A DNA stretch of 34,170 bases. Source: Zygnema cylindricum. Lineage: Eukaryota; Streptophyta; Zygnematophyceae; Zygnematales; Zygnemataceae. The position numbers and the translations under genes were made by a program. Where the stretch lies: NCBI GenBank assembly GCA_037447655.1, contig JBBHKE010001606.1:12501-46670 (forward strand), read 5' to 3'. Of the stretch, positions 1-8,739 are shown in pieces; the first letter of the stretch is position 1; every line of letters begins with the position of its first letter. The notes under the pieces are model-generated. The model saw only the letters and a program-made list of their open reading frames with translations. It was not told where the DNA came from and did no database searches.

Positions 1-207
1 CGTAAAAGATTAGCGTTTGCAGAAAGTACAAATGTTTTTTCGTATCATGATTTGGTACGCAGGTACATGGTACGCAACTGAAGATTTGAAGTGAATTTTG
101 TCAGTGTGAAGATTTTTAAAGATTTTAAATATCCGTTCAAAACCTACGTGGTGCCACTCAATGTATAACATGTGGATTACAAACTCTTCGTGATGGAACA
201 TCGACTC

Positions 208-982
208 AGGGTAACCCTTCCATCAGGCGTTCCCTGTAATTTTACGGTCACGTTTACCGGCGGTAATATTTATAACACCCTTCCATCAGGTCGTTCCAGT
301 AAAGCAAAAATTGCTTACATGTTGGATTTCGTTTGGTACCACGTAGGATCCTGTTGAGCCGGCCGGGTATATTGAAAGTTTCGAAAAGTACAAAATTTCG
401 ACTGTGTATTTGTACGGGCGGACGCCGATTAAAATATCTAGTAGCGTGACGCTAATGTACAACTTGAACGGAGATGGAGGAAATGGCATATACTGTACTG
501 AATTTGGTTTTGCACATTTAATAAGGAGGCGTGACACGATGTCCTACAACCAAGTTTTTGTCTGTACTTGATTGTGCACATTTATACCGGAGGCGTGCTA
601 GGATGTCCTACGAGATTTTGTCGTCAAACAGGGTGGCTTTGACGTCACAAGGTGCACGCCATTTGCCACATGTAACTTTATAAATTCACGTCCGTCGTGG
701 ATCGACTATGACTTTACAAGTGGGCCAAAATACGCATCCAGTAAGCACAAAGTGTCCTCCTAAGGACAGTCGGAGAAGACTAGTTAGGTACTGGAAACAA
801 GGGGCGTTTGCGTCGAAAATTGAAAATCGGACGGTGGTAATTTTCGCCAAGAAGTCTGGAGAATCTCAACGAATTTTTAGTAAACATCTTTTGTTTAAAA
901 AAAAAAAAAAAGTACGGCCTAGTACGGAAAGGTACTTTCTCCAGTAAACAACCCCACTTTTCGCCTGATGGAAGGTTACCCT
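208..982. mobile_element. Candidate TIR element, about 775 bp
   Basis: The ends at 208-229 and 962-982 are inverted copies of each other, AGGGTAACC(C)TTCCATCAGG, about 21 bp with one indel. A second copy of the right end, more diverged, lies at about 1441-1473, and the two right ends also share an adjacent AAAAGTGGGG-type word in the same orientation. I could not find a convincing target-site duplication and there is no transposase frame. It could be a non-autonomous DNA element or only a chance association of members of a local repeat family. Confidence 0.35.
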
Positions 983-1229
983 AAGTAATATTTGGACGAG
1001 CGGAGGTAGTAAATAACTCGTACGATTTTTTTACTACCAAATTTTAACGTTGAAACTGGAAATCAAAATTTTGTAATTGAATGGCAAAAAGGAGCTGCAA
1101 ACTTTGAAGGTCTGCGGATGTCAGGAGCGTGCGAGGATATTTCGGTCGAACGACATGTTCGTTTCTCATCATTTGTTCGTGGTGGATATTTTGTTTACTT
1201 TTCACGTGTACCAATGGTACGCGACCCGC

Positions 1230-1260
1230 GTGAAGAGACTCTCCTCGGCAGTCTCTTCAC
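1230..1260. repeat. Perfect 11-bp stem hairpin
   Basis: GTGAAGAGACT at 1230-1240 is perfectly inverted at 1250-1260 (AGTCTCTTCAC) with a 9-base loop. It stands out in otherwise unstructured DNA. It is not followed by a T-run, so a bacterial-type terminator is not implied. Function unknown. Confidence 0.5.
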
Positions 1261-1959
1261 ACTGGACGATTTGAGTGATTGCTTCACGAATCTAAAATAG
1301 TGAAACATCCAACGGTCGATACTTACGCCTATAATATTGGAGCAATCCAGTAAACATGTTTCGACATGTTTCGTCGTGTTTCGTCTGAACAAAAAACAAA
1401 TGGTACGAATCTGTACGAAATCGTACGGCGTCTATCAAAGAACCCCACTTTTCCTCTAATGGAAGTTCACCCTCAGATTTAAAAAAAAAAAAACAAAATT
1501 GTCGGTTTCGGGCATCTAAATTTTTCACTTTTGCCACCTCTGCCGTGAAACCCCTATAATTCTAGTGTTGTATTGGTAGCCATTCTAGTGTTGTTTTGAT
1601 ATATCATCAAAAAAAGAATTGCGATGCTTTAGCCATATATCGTTTGTATATGGCTATAAAAAAATATCGCGATAACTCGAACTGAGTCAGAAATGAAAAT
1701 CTGTACTTTCAATCAGAGGCCGCAATCGGGCACCCGACTCTGTACCAGATTAGTACCCGGATGTCCGCGTCAGCTCCGTAACGGATTCGGGTGCAAATTT
1801 TTGGGCCTGCCAGATTCGGCCGGGTGAAACAGGATAAAACAAAACAATTTCGGGTACGGCCGAGTAGGCGGAAAACGAAAATAATTGAAGGTGTTGTAGG
1901 TACAGTCCGCTACACTGCGAATTGTTATTAGAGTAAAGAAATAATTAGAATAAAAAAAG

Positions 1960-3110
1960 AAAAAACTAAAAACGGACTAAAAAAACGCTCTGGAAAAACG
2001 GACTAAAAAGCGGTCTGAAAAATGGTATTAAAAATGGTCTGAAACAACGATGTAAAAAGTGGTCATAAAAAAGTTAAAAAACGGTTTGGAAAAATAGTAT
2101 GAAAAAATGGTCTGAAATGGTTTTAAAACGGACATAAAAACGGACTGAAAAACTGACTGAAAAAACGGGCTAGAAAAAAGGACTGAAAAAACTGTCTGGA
2201 AAAACGGTCTTGAAAAACTGACTAAGAAAACTGGACCGAAAATACGGCCTGAAAAAATGGTTTGGAAAAACGGTCTGAAAAAACTGTCTGGAAAAACGGC
2301 CAGGAAAAACGGTCAGGAAAAACGGCCAGGAAAAACGAACTGAATAACGGACAAAAAAAACAAACTGAAAACGGTTCAAATCGGTCTTAAAAACGGTCAC
2401 GGTCTGGAAATTGGGATTGGAAAAACGGACTTGAAAAACGGACTGGCAAAACGGAATGAAAAACCAGTATGAAAAAATGTTCTGAAAAAAGGAATGATAA
2501 AAAAACTGGTTGAAAGGAGGTAAAAAAAAAAAACGGTCTAAAAACGGTTTGAAAACGGCCTAGAAAACCGTCTGAAAAAAACGGCCAGGAAAAACGGCCA
2601 GGAAAAACGGACTGAAAAAACGGACAAAAAAACGGACAAAAAAAAATAAAAAAACAACCGGACTGAAAAAACGATCTAAAAAGATCCGAAAAAACGCTCT
2701 GCAAAAACGGCTTGAAAACACGAAATGAAAAAAAGGACTGATAAAACGGTGAAAAAAACGATTTGAAAAACGGTTTGAAAAAACGGCCTGAGAAAACGGA
2801 CTGAAAAATGACCTTGAAAAGCGACCTGGAAAATCAGGAACATCCTCTCGAAAAAAGAACTGAAAAAACGAATGAAAAAAAAAGGACTGAAAAATAGGAC
2901 TGAAAAAACAGCCTGGACAAACGGTCTGGAAAACCGGACTGGAAAAACGGTATGGAAAAACAGACTCAAAAAATGGACTGAAAAAAAGGAGCCGGAAAAA
3001 CGGACTGGAAAACGACCTGCAAAGGTATGGAAAATCGGACTACAAAAAACAGACTGAAAAAACCGGACTGAAAAACAGTCTGGAAAAACGGTCTGGAGAA
3101 CAGAATCAAA
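1960..3110. repeat. AAAAACGG minisatellite, block 1
   Basis: About 1.15 kb of imperfect short units built from an A-run followed by CGG and a variable CTG/TCTG tail, for example GGAAAAACGGTCTGAAAA. Unit length varies around 11-14 bp. The long frames on the minus strand here, rich in Phe, Val, Ser and Arg, are translations of the repeat and are not genes. The order of variant units matches block 2 at 5645-6835 over hundreds of bases (for example the GATCTAAAAAGATCCG segment at ~2670 versus ~6600), so the two blocks are paralogous copies of one array. Confidence 0.85.
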
Positions 3111-3230
3111 AGCTCCAATAGTGAAGGGCGGTGTACTTGATGGGAGTCGAGAAACGATTTCATCAGCATTATTCATAAACAAAGTAGTTGGACAAACCAA
3201 GTTGAAACACATAATGAATACCATGAAATA
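3110..3230 (+). other. Short exon-like open frame after the minisatellite
   Basis: From about 3121 to the TAA at 3228-3230 a plus-strand frame reads without stops and looks less biased than its surroundings (central part GGVLDGSRETISSALFINK, ending in NTMK). I do not recognise the protein, and no strong acceptor or start decides its left edge. It may be a last-exon remnant or chance. The stretch from 3230 to 3525 has no gene that I can support. Confidence 0.2.
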
Positions 3231-3524
3231 AAGATTGATTCCACACCAAACAACATGTCAAAACAACAATATAATAATTACTTTTGCGAGAAAACTTCCT
3301 CACAACATATCTTCACCTGAACTTCTCTCTAATCTGCACTATTCTCTCACTCCTCTCCTATACTTTCAGGTAAAACAAATATTCGAAATAGTCGCAATCA
3401 AGCTAAATCGGGATAGATACCATATTCCTGCAAACCAAGTGCAAACAAATCAAGCTAAATCTGCGTTTACTAAGTTGAAGACGACGATTTTCCGTTGATT
3501 AAGAAAGCCAAATTAGGAAATTGA

Positions 3525-3588
3525 TTACTAATTTGCCGTGGATAATTCGTTGCTTCTCATCTGGTTCAATCTTGATCACAGTTGCGCT
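3525..3588 (-). pseudogene. Phototropin-like linker exon, degenerate copy 1
   Basis: This is the most decayed of four copies of the linker exon seen at 3860-3974. It keeps the acceptor-side sequence (T-rich tract, then AG and GAGCGCAA-like bases) and the word corresponding to TACTAATTTGC on the plus strand, but the part encoding the proline/histidine motif and the donor is missing, replaced by unrelated AT-rich DNA. The flanking intron-like sequence (CAAGACAAATGGTAAG, then the GGAGACGGGGAGG segment) follows as in the other copies, so it belongs to the same tandem family. It cannot be a functional exon. Confidence 0.55.
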
Positions 3589-3859
3589 CCTCATACAAAA
3601 AAAAATGAAACAACAAGACAAATGGTAAGAAAAAGAGGCGATAACAAAAAAAACAAAAGACAAAGATAAAGCTAAGTAGAGAAAGGGGGATTAAAACAAC
3701 GACAAAAACCATGTAGGGAGAAGGAGACGGGGAGGATAAAGAGGACAAGGGCCTCGTCCTCTTTTGCCCTCTCCCTCACCTTCACCCTATCTCTCTTCGA
3801 TAGAAGAGAGAAAAAACAACAAAAACAATATTAAAACAAAAGTAGAACCAATAACATAC

Positions 3860-3974
3860 CTTTTTCACAGCTGCCCAGGCTGGATCCTCGTAACGATGTG
3901 GTTTTGGAAGTACTAATTTGCTGTGGATAGTCTTTCGCTTCTCATCTTCTTCAAGCTTGTTCACATTTGCGCTC
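3860..3974 (-). pseudogene. Phototropin-like pre-kinase linker exon, copy 2
   Basis: On the minus strand a T-rich tract ending in AG precedes a 115-nt open block, followed by the donor AAG|GTATGT. It encodes 38 residues; the second half reads HSKLVLPKPHRYEDPAWAAV. Known: plant phototropins carry a conserved HSK-V-HPKPHR-D-PSW-A linker between the LOV2 domain and the kinase domain, and this matches its spacing and key residues (SK, PKPHR, D-P, W). The exon ends in phase 0, which joins in frame to the kinase-start exon type found at 4243-4341. No kinase-start exon follows this copy downstream (lower coordinates), so it is an orphan. Family call is by motif only; pseudogene is inferred from the tandem, orphaned arrangement. 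Confidence 0.7.
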
Positions 3975-4242
3975 CTCCGACGAAAAAAAAAATGAAACAA
4001 CAAGACAAATGGTAAGAAAAATGAGGCAAGAACAAAAAATACAAAATACAAAGATAAAGCTAAGTGCAGACAGGGGGATCAAAACAACGAATAAAATCAT
4101 GTAGGGAGAGGGAGACGGGGAGGAATAAAGAGGACGAGGCGGCGGCCTCGTCCTCTTTTGCCCTCTCCCTCACCTTCACCCTATCTCTCTTCGATAGAAG
4201 AGAGAAAAAACAACAAAAACAACATTAAAACAAAATTAAAAC

Positions 4243-4341
4243 AATGCATTTCAAAAAATGTATGTGAGATAAATCACCATTTCCAAAAGGTCGAAAAAGC
4301 CTGAAGTGCTCAAGCCCTAACCGCCGTTCCTCCTCCCGAAT
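4243..4341 (-). pseudogene. Phototropin-like kinase glycine-loop exon, copy 1
   Basis: A 99-nt phase 0 block on the minus strand begins after GAGCTGCAG| and encodes 33 residues, including LGLEHFRLFRPFGNGD. Known: phototropin and other AGC-VIII kinases begin their kinase domain with a GL-HF-P-KPLGSGDTGSVHLV pattern, the ATP-binding glycine loop. Here the spacing GL-HF-...-P-G-GD is kept, but the third loop glycine is Ser (GNGDLSHIHFL), so ATP binding would probably be impaired. The donor side is weak: the frame runs into a GTTTTA after LKCI. It lies downstream, on the minus strand, of the linker exon at 4490-4604. Confidence 0.65.
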
Positions 4342-4489
4342 CTGCAGCTCACCGTATATAGTCATCAAAAACTCTCCCCGTGAACATAATAACGCTATCA
4401 ACCTTGTTGCAAATCATGAAAATTGCGAAACTAAATTGCGATTTTTTTCAAAGTAAGAGACTACTATTATTTTTTCTCTAATAACATAC

Positions 4490-4604
4490 CTTTTTTGCAG
4501 CTGCCCAGGCTGGATCCTCGTAACGAGGTGGTTTTGAAAGTACTAATTTGCTGTAGATAGTCCGTTGCTTCTCGTCTTGTTCAAGCTTGTTCACATTTGC
4601 GCTC
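4490..4604 (-). pseudogene. Phototropin-like linker exon, copy 3
   Basis: A 115-nt open block on the minus strand with the same acceptor (T-run, then AG) and donor (AAG|GTATGT) as copy 2. It encodes the variant SKLVLSKPPRYEDPAWAA, where the conserved PKPHR of the phototropin linker has become SKPPR. The paired kinase-start exon (4243-4341) lies about 150 bp downstream on the same strand and joins in phase 0. The unit containing both exons repeats with a period near 616-627 bp. Confidence 0.68.
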
Positions 4605-4866
4605 CTCAGACGAAAAAAAATGAAAAAACAAGACAAATGGTAAGAGAAAAGAGGCGAGAACATAAAAAACAAAAGACAAAGATAAAGCTACAGACGGGGG
4701 GATTAAATCAACGACGAAAATCGTGTAGGGAGAAGGAGACGGGGAGGAATAAAGAGGACGAGGCCGCCACCTCGTCCTCTTTTACCCTCTCCCTCACCTT
4801 CACCCTATCTCTCTTCCATAGAGGAGAGAAAAAACAACAAAAACAACATTAAAACAAAATTAAAAC

Positions 4867-4965
4867 AATGCATTTCAAAAAATGTATGTGAGATAAATCA
4901 CCATTTCCAAAAGGTCGAATAGGCCTGAAGTGCTTAAGCCCTAACCGCCGTTCCTCCTCCCGAAT
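4867..4965 (-). pseudogene. Phototropin-like kinase glycine-loop exon, copy 2
   Basis: Same 99-nt phase 0 block as 4243-4341, after CTGCAG|. This copy is closest to the family: it reads GLKHFRPIRPFGNGD, against the known GL-HF-PIKPLGSGD pattern of land-plant phototropins. The GNGDLSHIHFL ending, with the third glycine lost, is identical to the other copies, so that change preceded the amplification. Conserved intron-like DNA links it to the linker exon at 5114-5221 upstream and the one at 4490-4604 downstream. Confidence 0.7.
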
Positions 4966-5113
4966 CTGCAGCTCACCGTACATATACATCCAAAACCCTC
5001 CCCGTGAACATAATAACGCTATCAACCTTGTTGCAAATCATGAAAATTGCGAAACTAAATTGCGATTTTTTTCAAAGTAAGAGACTACTTTTATTTTTTC
5101 TCTAATAACATAC

Positions 5114-5221
5114 CTTTTTTCGCAGCTGCCCAGGCTGGATCCTTGTAACGATGAGAGTACTAATTTGCTGTGGCTAGTTCGTTGCTTCTCGTCTTGTTCA
5201 AGCTTGTTCACATTTGCGCTC
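5114..5221 (-). pseudogene. Phototropin-like linker exon, copy 4 (frameshifted)
   Basis: This 108-nt copy keeps the acceptor and donor but has lost several bases in the segment for the KPHR motif and gained one A before the donor (GCGAAAAAAG|GTATG). The frame after SKLVLS is therefore wrong and the exon could not join in phase to its kinase-start partner at 4867-4965. It is the clearest sign that the array is decaying. Confidence 0.65.
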
Positions 5222-5482
5222 CTCGGACGAAAAAAAATGAAAAAACAAGACAAATGGTAAGAAAAATGAGGCGAGAACATAAAAAAAAAAGACAAAGATA
5301 AAGCTACAGACGGGGGGATTAAAACAACGACGAAAATCATGTAGGGAGAAGGAGACGGGGAGGATTAAAGAGGACGAGGCCGCCACCTCGTCCTCTTTTG
5401 CCCTCTCCCTCACCTTCACCCTATCTCTCTTCGATAGAAGAGAGAAAAAACAACAAAAACAATATTAAAACAAAATTAAAAC

Positions 5483-5581
5483 AATGCATTTCAAAAAATG
5501 TATGTGAGATAAATCACCATTTCGAAAAGGTCGAACATGCCTGAAGTGCTTAAGCCCTAACAGCCGTTCCTCCTCCCAAAT
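5483..5581 (-). pseudogene. Phototropin-like kinase glycine-loop exon, copy 3
   Basis: Third copy of the 99-nt block, reading GLKHFRHVRPFRNGD. Here the first loop glycine is also replaced (FRNGD), so two of three loop glycines are missing. The linker exon that should precede it (higher coordinates) is absent: just past its upstream flank, at about 5645, the sequence changes abruptly into the AAAAACGG minisatellite. The tandem array is therefore truncated at this end. Confidence 0.62.
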
Positions 5582-5644
5582 CTGCAGCTCACCGTATATA
5601 TTCATCAAAATCCCTCCCCGTGAACATAATAATGCTATCAACCT

Positions 5645-6835
5645 TGTTGAAGGATAAAAACGGAAAGAAAAAACGGAATGAAAAACTAACTGAAAAACGG
5701 ATTGGAAAAACCATCTGAAAAACGGTCTAAAACGGTTTTAAAACGGGACATAAAAACGGACTGAAAATCGGACTGATGACTGACTGGAAAAACGGACTGT
5801 TAAACTGGACTGAAAAAACGGTCTGAAGAAATTTTCTACAAAAAGGTCTAAAAAACGGTCTGGAAAAAACGAGCCGCAAAAACGGTTTAAAACGATCTAA
5901 AAACGGTATAAAAAGCGCTAAAACCAGTTTAAAAGCGGATAGAATAAACGGACTGAAATAGTGACAAAAAACGGACTGGATAAACGGTCAGAAAAAAGGG
6001 TCTAAAAAAACGGTCTAAAAACGGAGTAAAAAACGGTCTGGAAAATCGGACTAAAAAACGGTCTGAAAAACAGTATAAAAAACGGTCGAAAACGGTTTGA
6101 AAATGACATGAAAAAACGGTCTAAGAAAAAGATCTAAAAAACGGTCTTATAACGGTTTAAAAACGGTTTGGAAAAATAGTACAAAAAACATTCTGAAAAA
6201 ACCATCTGAAAATTGGTCTAAGACGGTTTTAAAACGGGACATAAAAACGGACTGAAAAACTGACTGAAAAAACGGCCAAGAAAAACGAACTGAAAAACGG
6301 TATGAAGAACGGTTCAAAACGGTCTTAAAAACGGACATAAAAACGGTTTGGAAATAGGGACTTGAAAAACGGACTGGCAAAACGCTTTCAAAAACGGACA
6401 GAAAAAACGGTATGAAAAAATGCTCTGAAAAAAAAAACAATAAAAAAAACGGGCCGAAAAGTGGTAAAAAAAAACAGTCTAAAAACGGTTTGAAAACGAC
6501 CTAAAAAACCGTCTGAAAACAACGGCCTGAAAAAACGGAATGCTGAAAAACGGACAGAAAAAACGGAAACAAAAAAAATATGAAAAACGGACTGAAAAAA
6601 CGATCTAATAAGATCCGAAAAAACGATCTGGAAAAACGATCTGGAAAAACGGCTTGAAAACACGAATTGAAAAAACGGACTGAAAAAACGGTGAAAAAAA
6701 CGATTTGAAAAACGACCTGGAAAAGCAACCTGGAAAAGCAACCTGGAAAATCGGAAACGAACTCGAAAAAGGAACTGAAAAAACGACTGAAAAAAAGGAC
6801 TGAAAAAACAACCTGACAAACGGTCTGGAGAAACT
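5645..6835. repeat. AAAAACGG minisatellite, block 2
   Basis: Second array of the A-run plus CGG unit, in the same orientation as block 1. Segments of variant units align with block 1 at an offset of about 3.93 kb (for example GACTGGCAAAACG near 2442 and 6372). Long minus-strand frames are repeat translations and are not annotated as genes. The array ends near 6835, before GACCAATAATGAC. Confidence 0.85.
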
Positions 6836-7255
6836 GACCAATAATGACTAAAATGAAATAACAACCAACACACAATTTTTGGTAGGCCTACAGACATATG
6901 GCAGGCGCTTTAATCAGCTAATCAGCTCAGAACCAGAAAATACCATATTCTTGTGGTACCTTGATGGTATTAATGGTACTAATACCTTTTCCTAACAAGT
7001 AAAAACAAAAATATTTAGAAAAACACTGCTACAATATATCACAAAACTGAAGCTTAAAAGTGAAACTTTGTTATGAAACTTGAAAATGACGCTAAATTGC
7101 TGTCACCATGCATTCATCAATAAGACGAAAGTTGAACAAAATTGTTGTAAGAATCCAAAACTGAAATTTGTCAGCATAACTAAAAGAAAACATAAACAGG
7201 AAGCTAAATGAAAACATAAACCAAAAACTAAAAAAATAAACAAATTATGAATTAC
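6836..7255. other. AT-rich, no gene seen (intron or spacer)
   Basis: About 420 bp between the minisatellite and the cyclin-like exon. On the minus strand it would be the intron following the donor at 7255. I looked for the next cyclin box segment (RAILIDWL-type) and do not see it here or in the adjacent minisatellite. Nothing else recognised. Confidence 0.4.
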
Positions 7256-7411
7256 CTCTGCCTTTCTGTATAAGGCGTACATATCAGCGACATATTCAGC
7301 GACAGCCAATAGATCTCCCTTATCCTGAGAGTCAATATGGGGAAGCTCCTTTTGGATATTTGAAATCACTTCTTCCACATCGATCATTTCTATCGAATCC
7401 TCCGGCTGCTT
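7256..7411 (-). CDS. Cyclin B exon (start of first cyclin fold), partial
   Basis: On the minus strand the block after CAAG| to GCAGAG|GTAATT encodes 52 residues in phase 0-0. Its second half, HIDSQDKGDLLAVAEYVADM followed by YALYRKAE, matches the well-known entry to the N-terminal cyclin box of plant B-type cyclins (IDS-D--NPLAVVEYVEDIY-FYR-TE). Known role of the family: mitotic CDK partner. Odd point: the canonical Asn-Pro before LAV is Asp-Leu here. The following cyclin-box exons are not visible downstream, so this is either the 5' part of a gene with a very long intron or an isolated fragment. The exact acceptor (CAAG or CAG 6 nt later) is uncertain. Confidence 0.72.
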
Positions 7412-7620
7412 CTTGAAATTTAACATTTTCCAGTAAAAAAAAGGTTTCAGTAAAAAAAAAATTGAAGTGGCAAAAAGCATACAACAACTGCATCTAGAGC
7501 AACCGCTTCGATACATTTTTCTCCAAATCCACAAAAAGACAAAAGTTTAAAAGCTTGCATTTCTTATTTTGACTGATACTAGGTTATTTCAATAAAATCT
7601 ATCTCAGATAAGTTATTTAC

Positions 7621-7831
7621 CTCGAGACGAGAATTGCAGTCATGCTCATTTCCTTTTCTTTAGCTGCTCGTAAAGCGGCTGTTTTTGCTGCGGCGGTAGC
7701 TGCCCGAGTTGGCCGAGTCCCGACAATTTTTGCCCTGCCCGGAGCTGCATGATTGGATGCCGTGCTGCCCAATCCAGAAGCAACAGGATGGTCCCGGGAA
7801 GCTTCCCAGATGCTGCTTTCTCTGCAAGAGC
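7621..7831 (-). CDS. Possible upstream cyclin B exon (N-terminal tail)
   Basis: A pyrimidine-rich tract ending ACAAG| precedes a block with a good donor (CTCGAG|GTAAAT). One frame reads from SGLGSTASNHAAPGRAKIVG through an Ala/Lys-rich segment to KEKEMSMTAILVSR. Plant B-type cyclins have a basic tail with a K-S-LT-VL-ARSK motif just before the cyclin boxes, which the C-terminal end resembles, and the block sits immediately upstream of the cyclin-box exon on the same strand. Against this, the donor leaves two bases of the last codon, while the next exon as placed starts in phase 0, so either an exon edge is wrong or the copy is broken. Two other frames are also open over part of the block. Confidence 0.42.
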
Positions 7832-7924
7832 CTTGTGGAGGGAAAGAAGGAAGAAGAAACCGGGGTTAGACCTACGGATTGCAGAGAAGAATGGAAGGAG
7901 GAAACAGCATGAAATATTATCATA

Positions 7925-8135
7925 TATTATATTTTATACTATATATTACATTACAAAATATTTTATATTATACTATATAACTAATGTGTTTTATATTATA
8001 CTATATTTTATATCATATGTTATTATATTATATTTTATCTATACTTAAATATTACTATAAATTATTACATTATTACGTTATATATTTTTATCTTGTTATA
8101 TTGTCATATTGCATTAATATATCATTTTATTATTA
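7925..8135. other. AT-rich low-complexity stretch
   Basis: Almost pure A/T with repeated TATATTATA-like words. It has no coding potential. It separates the cyclin-like exons from the 5-oxoprolinase exon. Confidence 0.7.
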
Positions 8136-8193
8136 ATTACTACAACTGGCTTCCACGTGGCAGGTGGAGAAAATCTTCTGGCTTGGCACTGAC

Positions 8194-8295
8194 CTGTATG
8201 GTGACGCCAGCTGTCTGCATTTCGAGCACATGTTCAAAAGCTTTGTCGCAGCGACTGACGTCAGTGGACGTGCCGCCCATGTCAAATCCTATCAC
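8194..8295 (-). CDS. 5-oxoprolinase (hydantoinase A family) exon, partial
   Basis: On the minus strand GGCAG|GTGATAGG to ACAG|GTCAGT bounds a 102-nt phase 0 block. It encodes VIGFDMGGTSTDVSRCDKAF and then EHVLEMQTAGVTIQ. Known: IGFDMGGTSTDVSR is the signature of the ATP-dependent 5-oxoprolinase/hydantoinase family, which opens 5-oxo-L-proline to glutamate in glutathione turnover; plant enzymes continue with ...YEQVLETQIAG..IQ, as here. The canonical Tyr after DVSR is Cys. Both intron edges have canonical dinucleotides, but the acceptor has little pyrimidine tract. The next expected segment (PQLDINTVAAGGGS type) and the preceding one (SGPAGGV type) are not visible nearby, so this is a lone exon or a captured fragment. 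Confidence 0.75.
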
Positions 8296-8478
8296 CTGCC
8301 AGCATACTGCCACGCGGCAGTCAGTGCCAGCTGGCATGTTGGCAAGTTTTGCAGGTATTAAGTGTGATTCCATGCCAACCCCGCCCTCTCCTGCTTTTTA
8401 CATGAGCCAATCGAGAGAGAAGGCGAGCTAAGAAAGCAAAACCTGAGAAAGCAAAAAGGGAGTGAGAGCGCGTCTTAC

Positions 8479-8522
8479 CTGTGGAGTGATGACAGGTGTT
8501 CCTGCGGAAGACGCTGCGACAG
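8479..8522 (-). CDS. Possible 44-nt micro-exon
   Basis: A long CT-rich tract on the minus strand (8523-8650, seen as GAGAGAGACT repeats on plus) ends in CAGCCCAG|, and 44 bases later CCACAG|GTAAGACG is a strong donor. One open frame reads ASSAGTPVITPQ. I do not recognise it and it does not match the segment expected before the oxoprolinase exon. The splice sites are the only real evidence. Confidence 0.25.
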
Positions 8523-8655
8523 CTGGGCTGAGAGAGAGACTGAGAGAGAGAGACTGAGGGAGAGACTCAGAGAGAGACTGAGAGGGCGACTCCGAGAAAG
8601 TCGGAGAGAGAAGGGATGGAGACTCAGAGAGAAAAACTCTGAGAGAAAGGCAAAG
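8523..8655. repeat. GAGA-rich simple repeat
   Basis: Imperfect GAGAGAGACT repeats on the plus strand (CT-rich on minus). It may act as a polypyrimidine tract for the downstream minus-strand acceptor. Its frames (Ser/Leu/Pro-rich) are not genes. Confidence 0.7.
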
Positions 8656-8739
8656 GGTCATACACATTATACATATACATATACCATATACTATACACCT
8701 GTACACATGCCTATATCTAAAAGACAAAGTAAATATAGA

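Larger units (their letters stand above)
1..1960. other. Non-coding GTAC/TACGG-rich region
   Basis: I see no supportable gene here. The DNA is rich in GTAC and TACGG words and carries several short direct and inverted repeats: the CCTTCCATCAGG word near 216 and 279, a ~65-bp imperfect tandem duplication around 515-610 ending in GGATGTCCTAC-like words, and two direct copies of a CCCCACTTTTC...ATGGAAG end near 951-982 and 1441-1473. The few short open frames show no compositional or motif support. Around 1563 and 1585 the word TAGTGTTGT resembles the ends of the hAT-like elements at 10.7-12.6 kb, so old relics of that family may be present. Confidence 0.5.
3580..5645. repeat. Tandem array of a ~620-bp two-exon unit
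   Basis: Landmarks recur in order. CAAGACAAATGGTAAG starts near 3616, 4003, 4630 and 5246. TTCACCCTATCTCTCTTC starts at 3781, 4175, 4799 and 5415. Spacings are about 390, 625 and 616 bp. The first unit is shorter because the kinase-start exon and its flank are deleted. Each full unit contains a linker exon, an intron, a kinase-start exon and a second intron with a purine/pyrimidine inverted segment (GAGGACGAGG...CCTCGTCCTC). Copies differ by scattered substitutions and small indels, so amplification is not very recent. Confidence 0.85.

Noticed and set aside
2170-3224. Long minus-strand frames rich in Phe/Val/Arg
   Set aside because: They translate the AAAAACGG minisatellite; composition and periodicity follow the DNA repeat. 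The same holds for 6147-6897.
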